Made by a program: the position numbers and the translations under genes
Notes under the pieces: model-generated
Seen by the model: the letters and a program-made list of their open reading frames with translations, nothing else
Told to the model about the DNA's origin: nothing
Databases searched by the model: none
In this document: piece after piece, positions 9,017 through 16,468 of the stretch
Layout: each line of letters starts with the position of its first letter
How positions within the stretch are numbered: the first letter of the stretch is position 1
Assembly: GCF_014648255.1 (NCBI RefSeq)
Contig: NZ_BMQT01000011.1
Span: 1-64,000, forward strand
Source: Nocardioides albus
GTDB lineage: Bacteria > Actinomycetota > Actinomycetes > Propionibacteriales > Nocardioidaceae
DNA: 64,000 nucleotides
Direction: 5' to 3'

Positions 9017-9538
9017 GTGAGCATCATCGACGTCATGGTCCTCGGCTTCTTGGCCGACGGACCCCAGCACGGCTACGAGCTGCGCCGGAAGATCGAGCAG
9101 CTGTATGGCCACACCCGCCGAATCAGCGATGGCACGCTCTATCCGGCGACCGATCGGCTCGAACGCAACGGCTACGTGGCCAAGGAGTCTGAGCCGGGGC
9201 GTGGCCGGGCGGGTCGACACACACTCACCCTCACCGACGCAGGGCGTGCGCATCTGCTCGAATCGATCCGCACCGCCGAGGGCCACGACATCACCGACGC
9301 GAGCCGGTTCGTCGTCCTGCTCACCTTCCTGTCGATGCTGCCGCGCCGTTCCGACCAGCACGCGGTCCTGCGCCGACGACTGGAGTTCTTGGAGACGCCG
9401 GCGAGCCTCTTCTACGACGGCGACCGCCCGGTTCGGGCCGAAGAGGTCGCCGATCCCTACCGACGCGGACTATTGCTGACCGCCCGTGCCACCAGTGCCG
9501 CCGAGAGGGCCTGGATCAGAGAGGAGATCGACTCGTGA
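9017..9538 (+). CDS. PadR-family transcriptional regulator
   Basis: A 173-residue regulator. The N-terminal winged helix shows the PadR signature: VMVLGFLADGPQHGYELRRK, then ISDGTLYPATDRLERNGYV (recognition helix and wing). A helical C-terminal dimerisation domain follows from about residue 95. The GTG start is 8 bases after the -10 TATAGT, so the transcript is probably leaderless, and the palindrome over that box suggests self-repression. The stop codon overlaps the start of the reductase gene (GTGA), so the two form an operon and the regulator probably responds to a compound handled by that enzyme. The ligand is unknown. Confidence 0.88.
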   Translation: MSIIDVMVLGFLADGPQHGYELRRKIEQLYGHTRRISDGTLYPATDRLERNGYVAKESEPGRGRAGRHTLTLTDAGRAHLLESIRTAEGHDITDASRFVVLLTFLSMLPRRSDQHAVLRRRLEFLETPASLFYDGDRPVRAEEVADPYRRGLLLTARATSAAERAWIREEIDS

Positions 9539-10524
9539 ACTCGAGCGAGACCATGCGAGCTGTCGTGCTGGAGGCGCCCGGACCGGTGGAGGCCCTGCAG
9601 GTCCGGGACCTGCCTCTTCCGGAGCCCGAACCGGGCTGGGTGCGGATCCGGGTCAAGGCGTTCGGGCTCAACCGCTCGGAGCTGCACACCCGACTGGGCT
9701 TGGCCGGGGACTCGGTGACGTACCCGCGTGTGCTGGGCATCGAAGCCACCGGCGTCGTGGATCTTGCGCCGGGCGCTGAGTTCGAGCCCGGGCAGCAGGT
9801 GATGACGATGATGGGTGGCATGGGGCGTACGTTCGACGGCGGCTACGCCGAGTACACCTGCGTCCCCGCGGCACAGGTCATCCCGTTCCGCTCCGACCTC
9901 GACTGGGCGACGCTGGGGGCCGTGCCGGAGATGCTGCAGACGGCGTACGGCTCCCTGACCGTCGGAGTCGGCATCGAGCCTGGCCAGAGCCTTCTCATCC
10001 GAGGCGGCACCTCGTCGGTCGGAATGGCGGCGGCGGTGCTCGCCAAGCGGAAGGATCTTCGCGTTCTCGCCACGACCCGGAGCGCGGCCAAGGCCGAAGC
10101 GCTCGAGGCGATCGGGGTCGATGACGTGCTCGTCGACGACGGCGACGTCGCGTCCCAGGTGCGGCGGCTGCTTCCTGAAGGGGTCGACGGCGCGATCGAG
10201 CTGATCGGTACGCCGACGCTTCCCGACACGCTACGGTCCACCCGCATCCACGGCACGGTCTGCTTCACCGGGATGCTCTCGAACGTGTGGACCGTCGAGG
10301 AGTTCTATCCTATCGACTATCTCCCCACAGGTGTTCGGCTCACCGCCTACGCCGGTGACGCCGACGACCTCCCGGCCGAGGTTCTCCAGGGTTTCCTCGA
10401 CGATGTGGCCGCTGGTCGCGCAGCGGTGCCGATCGACACGACGTACGACCTCGACGGGATCCGCGAGGCTCACCAGCGGATGGAGGAGGGGGCTGCTCGC
10501 GGCAAGCTCGTCGTGGTCGTCTGA
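9535..10524 (+). CDS. Quinone oxidoreductase-like MDR-family dehydrogenase
   Basis: A 329-residue medium-chain dehydrogenase/reductase of the zinc-free quinone-reductase type. The N-terminal GroES-like fold (PEPGWVRIRVKAFGLNRSEL) is followed by an NADP-binding Rossmann domain with GGTSSVGMAAAVLAKRK near residue 155. The cysteine and histidine zinc ligands of alcohol dehydrogenases are missing. It probably reduces quinones or enones with NADPH in the cytosol. The start overlaps the padR stop by 4 bases (GTGA), so it is translationally coupled to its likely regulator, a common arrangement for stress-inducible reductases. Confidence 0.88.
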   Translation: MNSSETMRAVVLEAPGPVEALQVRDLPLPEPEPGWVRIRVKAFGLNRSELHTRLGLAGDSVTYPRVLGIEATGVVDLAPGAEFEPGQQVMTMMGGMGRTFDGGYAEYTCVPAAQVIPFRSDLDWATLGAVPEMLQTAYGSLTVGVGIEPGQSLLIRGGTSSVGMAAAVLAKRKDLRVLATTRSAAKAEALEAIGVDDVLVDDGDVASQVRRLLPEGVDGAIELIGTPTLPDTLRSTRIHGTVCFTGMLSNVWTVEEFYPIDYLPTGVRLTAYAGDADDLPAEVLQGFLDDVAAGRAAVPIDTTYDLDGIREAHQRMEEGAARGKLVVVV

Positions 10525-10692
10525 TCGGGCGTCGCGTGAGGCGATCCGTTCGCTGCGGGTGGCCGTTGCAGCGGAGCCCCCGGTTGAGATCGCCCGCGAG
10601 GCGTCAGGTCCTCAGCCTGGACTTCTCGCGGAGGACGCTGGATGCCGGCGGCGACGGTCTCCACGTCGTCGGTGCCCGTGCAGGGATGGCCG

Positions 10693-11154
10693 TCAGTGCG
10701 TCTGGATCGAGACGAGCGCCGCGTTGCCGCGCGAGTCGACCTTCACCACCGCGACGGCATCGCCGCCGCCGAGATCGTCCTCGAGCTCACGGGCCCGATC
10801 CTGCGGGACGAAGAAGCTCTCGATGCCGCAGGTGAGCCGCCAGCCGTCGTCGTGGCACTTGAGGAACGGTCCCTCGGCGGGCGGCTCGGCGGAGACGCTG
10901 GTCGCCTCCCAGGCGTCGCCCCGTCGCGCCAGGGCGACGTACGCATCTCCGGTCTCCTTGGTCGTACGCGCGCTGATGCCGGCGTAGGAGAGGTCGACGT
11001 AGGCGCCGCGAAACGGGTCGATCGGATCGACCGGTTCGACGCGGAGCAGGATCTCATCGCCGGTAACGCGTGCGGAGAGCTGGCCGGCGACGGAGACGCC
11101 GACGAGGCCGAGGTTGAGGACGCAGACGAGTGCCACTCGGGTACGAGCGTTCAT
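10693..11154 (-). CDS. GDYXXLXY-domain protein
   Basis: A 153-residue protein with one N-terminal membrane or signal segment (ALVCVLNLGLVGVSVAG). The family motif appears as GAYVDLSY near residue 50, preceded by ILLRVEPVDPIDPFRG. The rest is a small beta-rich domain exposed outside the membrane. GDYXXLXY proteins are regularly encoded next to DUF2157 membrane proteins, as here, where its ATG overlaps the DUF2157 stop (ATGA). The pair presumably forms a membrane complex; its activity is not known to me. Two cysteines (LKCHD, LTCGI) could form a disulfide. Confidence 0.8.
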   Translation of the reverse strand: MNARTRVALVCVLNLGLVGVSVAGQLSARVTGDEILLRVEPVDPIDPFRGAYVDLSYAGISARTTKETGDAYVALARRGDAWEATSVSAEPPAEGPFLKCHDDGWRLTCGIESFFVPQDRARELEDDLGGGDAVAVVKVDSRGNAALVSIQTH

Positions 11155-12320
11155 GACAGGGCCTCGTTGAGGTTGGCGGCCACGCCGCGGCGGGCGCGGT
11201 CGAAGACGAGGCCGGTGGCGAGCAGGAGCGTTCCCAACAGCAGGAACAGGGTCGCGCCGGACATGATCGGCGCGAAGACCGCGAAGCTCTGCATGGTCGT
11301 GAAGACGACCAGCGCGCCGGTGGCGAGCACGACGAGCAGCGTGTGGTCGCGCAGGGAGCCGTCGACAGCGACTGCACCGGCCACGACGACGTACACCGCG
11401 ATACTGACGAAGGCCGACAGCCACGCCTCGCCCGAGACGGACCCGAGATCGTCGACCTGCGGGTCCCACGCGACCAGCCCGAGCCCGATCGGCACGATGA
11501 GCGCCGAGGCGAGCACCTCCCACCGCGGCAGCCCGTCCGTACGAGCTGCCGCAACTGCGACGAGGAGCACCGCGAACGCGAGCGCCACCACGAGGGTAGG
11601 GCTCCACGTCAGGTCGCGGTCGCCTATCTGCGGGACAGCGGCGACGAAGAGGCCGCCCAGAGTGAGTACGCCGCCCGCCAGCCGCCATACCTGAGCGAAG
11701 GCCTCGAGGCGCCGATCGTGCAGAGCGGCCATCCCGAAGGCCGCCACACCCCCGACCAGCACCGCGAAGACGCCGGCGAAGGTGCTCTCGCTGCTCGCCA
11801 CCACCTGCCACTCGAACCAGACCATCGTGGTCACGACGCCGACGACCAGCGGAGCCAGGCCGCTGCTCGCGTACGCGTAGGCAAGCGCCCCGAGCCCCCA
11901 GACCCCGACCAGGGAAGCCTCGTACGCCGGTACCTGAAGGCTCTGCGCGGCCTGGAAGACGACGCCGCCGAAGCTCATCGCCGCGACGCCGCGGAACGCG
12001 CCGCGCAGGGAGCGCGGGAGCGTGAGAACCTCCGCGGCAGCGGTGAAGGCGAGCCAGATGACGACGATCCCGACGAAGCGCACCAGCGGGGTCAGCGCGT
12101 CCAGGTTGGTCGCCACGAGCCACACCAGCCCGATCCCCACGAATGCGCCACCGAGGTAGGAGACGACTCGCGTCAGCGAACCGGCTCGTGAGGCGACGTA
12201 CTGTGCCTTGATCTTCGCTGCGGTGTCCTCGTCGAGAATGCCCTCGCTCACCCAGCGGGCGGTCTCGTTGTCCAGCCAGGCGAGCCGCCTCGGCGCGAGG
12301 GGTCGTACGTCGGTGTCCAT
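11151..12320 (-). CDS. DUF2157 multi-pass membrane protein
   Basis: A 389-residue polytopic protein with about 12 hydrophobic helices. The N-terminal cytoplasmic segment LAWLDNETARWVSEGILDED is typical of DUF2157, where the WV..G.I motif precedes the membrane domain. It is the first gene of a two-gene operon with the GDYXXLXY protein, coupled by an ATGA overlap. Function unknown. The operon faces the PadR-reductase pair convergently, with about 170 bases between, in which I see no clear hairpin or gene. Confidence 0.82.
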   Translation of the reverse strand: MDTDVRPLAPRRLAWLDNETARWVSEGILDEDTAAKIKAQYVASRAGSLTRVVSYLGGAFVGIGLVWLVATNLDALTPLVRFVGIVVIWLAFTAAAEVLTLPRSLRGAFRGVAAMSFGGVVFQAAQSLQVPAYEASLVGVWGLGALAYAYASSGLAPLVVGVVTTMVWFEWQVVASSESTFAGVFAVLVGGVAAFGMAALHDRRLEAFAQVWRLAGGVLTLGGLFVAAVPQIGDRDLTWSPTLVVALAFAVLLVAVAAARTDGLPRWEVLASALIVPIGLGLVAWDPQVDDLGSVSGEAWLSAFVSIAVYVVVAGAVAVDGSLRDHTLLVVLATGALVVFTTMQSFAVFAPIMSGATLFLLLGTLLLATGLVFDRARRGVAANLNEALS

Positions 12321-12493
12321 GTGACCATTGCAGCGGCTCGGGAAGGAGCGGCGCGTGAGCCTTCGTACTCAACTCATCGGCTCAGGCGGGTCCCGGGCGT
12401 GCCGGCTGGGGCCAATTCGGCTGCGCATGGGCATCCCACCGGGCTAGGTTTGAGACGTTCGCGAGATGGGCTCGCGGGGGAACGGGAAATCTG

Positions 12494-12697
12494 ATGGCGT
12501 CGTGGTTGCTGATCATGATCGGACTGGCGGTCGTAGTCGTCCTGGTCGCGCTCGCCGCGTTGGTCTGGATGCTGTCCGCTCGCGCCAAGCCGGGCGGGGC
12601 GATCGACCCGGCCAACGACGCCGCTGTGCAGCGCGCTCGAGGCCAGTCGTCACACACCCAGACCATGCACCACGGAAACCCCGGTCCGGGCATCTGA
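12494..12697 (+). CDS. Small single-pass membrane protein
   Basis: A 67-residue protein. Residues 3-27 are one long hydrophobic helix (LLIMIGLAVVVVLVALAALV), followed by a polar, His-containing tail that would be cytoplasmic under the positive-inside rule. It starts at ATG 12494 with a GGGAA-type ribosome site nearby. I cannot assign a family. The next gene starts 19 bases later in the same direction, so they may be co-transcribed. Confidence 0.6.
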   Translation: MASWLLIMIGLAVVVVLVALAALVWMLSARAKPGGAIDPANDAAVQRARGQSSHTQTMHHGNPGPGI

Positions 12698-12716
12698 CTC
12701 TCTAAGGTTGTACGAC

Positions 12717-13058
12717 GTGGCAGACGAGATGGCGCGCAAGGACATCGAGGCAGGTCTGGAGACCCGCCATGAGCTGGGGGACGCGTTCGACGCAGAGCTG
12801 GTGGCCGGCTTCGCCGACCGGATCGAGAAGACCGTCCAGGAGCGGGTCGGGACCACCGCAGCCGCCCGCACCCTCGCCGAGCGCAACGAGTCGCGTACGT
12901 CGGTCTTCCAGTTCGTCCTGGGTGCCGGCTCCGCTGTCGCCGGCATCCCGATCAGCATCACCCTCGGTGTCACCGACAACCTCGGCGCACTCGTGGTCTC
13001 CTGGGTCGGCCTCGTCGGCGTCAACGTCGCCCACGCGCTGCGTACGCGCAAGCGCTGA
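12717..13058 (+). CDS. Small membrane protein with amphipathic N-terminus
   Basis: A 113-residue protein with a charged helical N-terminal half (EMARKDIEAGLETRHELGD and onward) and two hydrophobic segments near the C-terminus (FQFVLGAGSAVAGIPISITL, then LGALVVSWVGLVGVNV), ending in a basic RTRKR anchor. It resembles uncharacterised actinobacterial conserved membrane proteins. The GTG at 12717 is chosen because AAGG (12704-12707) is suitably placed; an in-frame ATG lies at 12729. It may form an operon with the small membrane protein upstream. Confidence 0.6.
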   Translation: MADEMARKDIEAGLETRHELGDAFDAELVAGFADRIEKTVQERVGTTAAARTLAERNESRTSVFQFVLGAGSAVAGIPISITLGVTDNLGALVVSWVGLVGVNVAHALRTRKR

Positions 13059-13064
13059 GGCGGA

Positions 13065-13685
13065 TCAGCTGGCTGCCCGCCCGACCGAGAGATACCCCCA
13101 CGGCCGCGAGAGCGCCGGCCCGGGGAGGTAGGACTGTTCCAGGGCGTCGATGGTGATTCCAGCCGACTCGATCAGGCGAGGGATGTCGCGGGTGAGGTGG
13201 CAGCCGCCGAAGAGCCGCTGCTGGAGGCCGTCGAGGCGATGCTGCCAGCGGGCGACGGAGGGGTCGGGGGAGAGGCCGTGCTCGGCGAAACCGATGGTGC
13301 CGCCCGGGCGCAGGACGCGGCGGAGCTCCGCGAGCGCGCTGGCGACGTCGGGGATGGTGCACAGCGAGAACGTGACCAGCCCGGTGTCGACCGAGGCGTC
13401 CGCTAGCGGGAGCCGGGCGCCGTCGAGCCCGACCCGACTCACCGGGACCGACGAGCCCGAACGGCGCGAGGCCGAGAGCCGCCAGGCGACGTCGGAGGGC
13501 TCGACGGCGACGACCTCGGTCACCTCACGGGGATAGAGGCCGACGTTGCTCCCGCTGCCGAAGCCGATCTCGACGACCCGGCCGCGGAGCCCGTCACATG
13601 CCTGGGTACGCAGCGGCTCGAGCTGCGGCATCCCGCAGGAGCGGTCCACGATGTGTGGCACCACTCGCGCCTCCCACAGTCCCAT
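13065..13685 (-). CDS. Class I SAM-dependent methyltransferase
   Basis: A 206-residue methyltransferase of the UbiE/Methyltransf_11 type. SAM-binding motif I is VVEIGFGSGSNVGLY near residue 37, the acidic motif II ends VVAVEPSD, and post-motif LRRVLRPGGTIGFAEHG is clear. The chain is close to the length of short actinobacterial proteins of this group, which methylate small molecules; the substrate cannot be read from sequence. It is encoded 6 bases downstream of the acetyltransferase gene on the same strand, so both are probably one transcript. Confidence 0.85.
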   Translation of the reverse strand: MGLWEARVVPHIVDRSCGMPQLEPLRTQACDGLRGRVVEIGFGSGSNVGLYPREVTEVVAVEPSDVAWRLSASRRSGSSVPVSRVGLDGARLPLADASVDTGLVTFSLCTIPDVASALAELRRVLRPGGTIGFAEHGLSPDPSVARWQHRLDGLQQRLFGGCHLTRDIPRLIESAGITIDALEQSYLPGPALSRPWGYLSVGRAAS

Positions 13686-13691
13686 CCGAGC

Positions 13692-14318
13692 TCACTCCTC
13701 CATCTCGCCGGTCCACTGGACTCCGAGGAGCAGCGTGTCCTCGGTCTCGGCGATCGTCCTGAACCCGACACGTCGGTAGAACCCGACAGCGCGTTCGTTG
13801 GCGGTGCTGACGCCGAGGTGGGCGCCGCGTACGCCCGCCACGTGGAAGGCGCCCAGCATCATCGCGATCAGCTCCTTGCCGACGCCTTGGCCTTGAGCTC
13901 GGGGGAGCAGGTTGATGTGCAGATGCGCCGGGAACTCGCTCAAGAGCTCACCGGGCGTCCGCACCGGCCGGTGGATCAAGGAGCGGAGCCGGGCGTTCCA
14001 GTCGGTGCGGTCGTGGTCGGGCCCGGGATCGGGGTTGACCACACGCAACGCCGGCCACCAGTCCTCCTCGCACTCCTTCTCGAAGGCGCGGGTGAACGGG
14101 GTGCCGACGACGTAACCCACGACGCCCTCGGAGTCGACGGCGACGAAGCCGAGCCCGAGGCGCAGCACGATGTAGGGAGCGGCATAGATGTTCCCCGGCA
14201 GCCGAGGGTCGTCGTAGAACTCGGTGGCGTCCTCGCCCGAGGCGCCGGTCAGCAGACAGATCGAGAAGAGATCGTCGAGGTCGTCGGCGGTCGCCCGCCG
14301 GATCTCAGGAGTGCCCAT
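13692..14318 (-). CDS. GNAT-family N-acetyltransferase
   Basis: A 208-residue single-domain acetyltransferase. The acetyl-CoA pyrophosphate loop is RAQGQGVGKELI near residue 140, followed by the usual NERAVGFYRRVGFR motif B. A long insert between beta strands (about residues 75-125, rich in Trp, Pro and charged residues) matches a GNAT subgroup that resembles glycoside-linked or O-GlcNAcase-associated acetyltransferases. The acceptor is unknown. It lies upstream of, and probably with, the methyltransferase gene, and 9 bases downstream of the DUF2207 gene, so all three could share a transcript. Confidence 0.85.
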   Translation of the reverse strand: MGTPEIRRATADDLDDLFSICLLTGASGEDATEFYDDPRLPGNIYAAPYIVLRLGLGFVAVDSEGVVGYVVGTPFTRAFEKECEEDWWPALRVVNPDPGPDHDRTDWNARLRSLIHRPVRTPGELLSEFPAHLHINLLPRAQGQGVGKELIAMMLGAFHVAGVRGAHLGVSTANERAVGFYRRVGFRTIAETEDTLLLGVQWTGEMEE

Positions 14319-14327
14319 TGTCCAACC

Positions 14328-16277
14328 TCACCATGACCCGCCTCCGCCGTCTCCGCCGCCTCCACCACCACCGAAGCTGCCGCCGCCTCCGCCGCCTCCA
14401 CCACCGGAGTAGGAGGATCCACCGCCGGACCCTGACCCGCTGCTGGAGGGGGCCGAGTAGGAGCGGATCGCGGACTCGACCGAGGACTCGAAGTCCTGGG
14501 TGATCTCGTCGACGAGGCCGACACCGCTTGCGGCCGTCATGGTCCGATACCGGGCGTGCTGGTCGTAGGGCAGGTACCTCGGAGCGGCGGGGGCAGAGCC
14601 CTTGACCTCGAGCTTGCGCGCCCATTCCTCCGCACAGCCGAGCGCGACGGCCCAGGGCAGGTAGGAGTCGTAGGTCGCCTGGTCGCCGGCGAAGTCGCCC
14701 TTGCGCGAGCCGAGTGTCGATCGGAACCCGACGGCCTCGGCTGTCAGGTCGCGCCCGGCGCTGGAGCGGACCAGACCGGAACCAGCCGCGAGAACGGGGC
14801 AGACGAGGACGGCGAAGACCCCGGGGACGAGCGCCCACAGGGTCGTGCCCCCGGGGCGTACGAACGCCAGGACGACCGCCGCGACGGCACAGAGGATGAG
14901 GGCGACGATCCAGCCGACCCGGTTCGTACGCTGCTCCAGCAGACCCTCCTCGAGAGCCCACGTCTGGACCTTCTTTCCGTAGGCGACACGGGTGCGGTAC
15001 AGCCGCCGCCCGGCCGACTTCGCCGCAGCGGTGCCCTTCTTCGCCCCGATCGCGACGCCGCCGAGGTCGCGGACGACGGCGCTGACGTCGTCCAGCTCCT
15101 CCCACGCCGTCCGGGGGGAGTCGAGGGAGACCTTCCAGCCGTTCTGCGTCGACCGGATGTCGAGCGCCCCGCGGGAGGCTGCGTAGAGGATCGTCGCTGC
15201 CAGCTGTCGTGGCCGGGCAGCCTTGGAGACGAGGTACGCCGCCTGCGCCGGCCCGACCCCGCCAGGAGGTGTCGCCCGGGCATCGGCACGGGGCAGCGGA
15301 TCCCAGATCCTGACGAGGACGTACCCGGCAGGGATCATGGCCGCGATCACCAGCCCGATGAGCACGCCCAGGTGCTCGGTGTCCGTGCCCATCACCGGGT
15401 CCCAGGAGTAGGACCACGGCAGCTCGGCCCACTCGGTCGAGGGCGCGGCGACGTCCATCCCGGCCCGGAGAGTCACCGGCGTGCCCGGAGCCAGGTCACG
15501 AGCGGTGACATGGACGGTGCGAGAGCCCTCACCCTCGGTGCTCGCGCATCCGGAGGTGGCTCCGCGGCCGACTGCGCAGCGTACGTCCTCGGCCTCTGCG
15601 GGCAGGTTGACGGTGAGGTCGGCCTGCTCGATCGGCTGGCGCCATCCGGAGGGGATCAGGTTCCAGTAGAACCGCGAACCGTCGCCGTCGGGCAGGAGCA
15701 CCGAGCTCATCTTGTAGGTGATGACGTAGACGTGCTCGCCGGGTGTGACCTCGTCCGACTCGCTGCCGATCCGGATGTTGGTGAACCGGTCGGCCCAGCC
15801 CTCCGTCGAGGTCGCGGTCTGGCTGTAGGGATCGCCGTAGTAGTCCAGCGCCCGGCGTCGGCCCTCGGTCTCGCCGTACTCCTCGATCAGGCGAGGCAGG
15901 ATCTCCTCGTCGAAGTAGCCGTCCGAGAAGGAGCTGCGAGCGAGCTCGAGCCGTTGTGCCTCGGTGGTGTCGGGGTCGACGGTGACGTCCTCGAGGATGG
16001 GCACCCGGCGCAGCCTCGGCGCGTTGGGGTCGGCGGAGTCGAAGAACCGGAAGATCCCGTGGCTGCCCTCGTCCGGGAAGTCGACGGTGATCGTCTCGGT
16101 GACGTCCATCCAGCCGTCCTCGCCGACGTCGAACTCAGCGCGATAGTCGGTGATCGTGGTCGGCTCCGCGACGGTCTCGCCGGTGCGAGCCCAGATCTGC
16201 GCGGCGGCCAGCGGCCACAGCACCAGCATCGCAAGGATGGCCGCTCCGGTGGCGTACCACCAGGCATAGCGTCTCAC
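14328..16277 (-). CDS. DUF2207 membrane protein with glycine-rich tail
   Basis: A 649-residue membrane protein. A signal/anchor helix near the N-terminus precedes an extracytoplasmic beta domain (ITDYRAEFDVGEDGWMDVTE is the diagnostic DUF2207 opening), a transmembrane helix at about 325-345, a cytoplasmic domain, two further helices, and a C-terminus made almost entirely of Gly and Ser, as in other DUF2207 proteins. The GTG at 16277 is preferred because AGGAGG lies 10 bases upstream of it; an in-frame TTG exists at 16313. Function unknown. It diverges from the dop leader. Confidence 0.85.
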   Translation of the reverse strand: MRRYAWWYATGAAILAMLVLWPLAAAQIWARTGETVAEPTTITDYRAEFDVGEDGWMDVTETITVDFPDEGSHGIFRFFDSADPNAPRLRRVPILEDVTVDPDTTEAQRLELARSSFSDGYFDEEILPRLIEEYGETEGRRRALDYYGDPYSQTATSTEGWADRFTNIRIGSESDEVTPGEHVYVITYKMSSVLLPDGDGSRFYWNLIPSGWRQPIEQADLTVNLPAEAEDVRCAVGRGATSGCASTEGEGSRTVHVTARDLAPGTPVTLRAGMDVAAPSTEWAELPWSYSWDPVMGTDTEHLGVLIGLVIAAMIPAGYVLVRIWDPLPRADARATPPGGVGPAQAAYLVSKAARPRQLAATILYAASRGALDIRSTQNGWKVSLDSPRTAWEELDDVSAVVRDLGGVAIGAKKGTAAAKSAGRRLYRTRVAYGKKVQTWALEEGLLEQRTNRVGWIVALILCAVAAVVLAFVRPGGTTLWALVPGVFAVLVCPVLAAGSGLVRSSAGRDLTAEAVGFRSTLGSRKGDFAGDQATYDSYLPWAVALGCAEEWARKLEVKGSAPAAPRYLPYDQHARYRTMTAASGVGLVDEITQDFESSVESAIRSYSAPSSSGSGSGGGSSYSGGGGGGGGGSFGGGGGGGDGGGGSW

Positions 16278-16371
16278 GTTCGGGGATCCTCCTGGTTCCG
16301 TCCAGCCGAACAACCGCCGCCGTCCTCAGCGTGGCGTGTGGATGCTCACGTGCCTTCGTGCACGCGGCCGG

Positions 16372-16377
16372 TAGCCT
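16372..16377 (+). promoter_or_regulatory. Leaderless -10 box of the dop transcript
   Basis: TAGCCT ends 7 bases before the ATG (16385) of the mini-ORF that precedes dop. This is the same 6-8-base spacing seen before about 15 other starts in the window, so the transcript probably begins at or next to the mini-ORF start codon rather than at dop. Confidence 0.55.
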
Positions 16378-16384
16378 TGCAGAC

Positions 16385-16468
16385 ATGAGCGAGCGTCAGC
16401 GAGCGACAATCAATCTCATGCCGCCGCTTCCGTACAATTTGCGGGTCCAGACGGAGGCGGCGGTATGA
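16385..16468 (+). repeat. SERQRA mini-ORF cassette, copy 1 (dop leader)
   Basis: An 84-bp cassette forming a complete 27-codon reading frame that begins MSERQRA and ends TEAAV. The head (ATGAGCGAGCGTCAGCGAGC) and tail (ACGGAGG through the stop) recur almost unchanged in copies at 18293 and 45493; the middle varies. The tail supplies GGAGG (16453-16457) and the stop TGA overlaps the dop ATG as ATGA. It therefore acts as a translated leader coupled to dop. Whether the peptide itself matters is unknown. Confidence 0.75.

Noticed and set aside
14326..14425. GGT/GGC-rich stretch resembling a microsatellite
   Set aside because: It codes the glycine-rich tail normal for DUF2207 proteins, so it needs no separate explanation.
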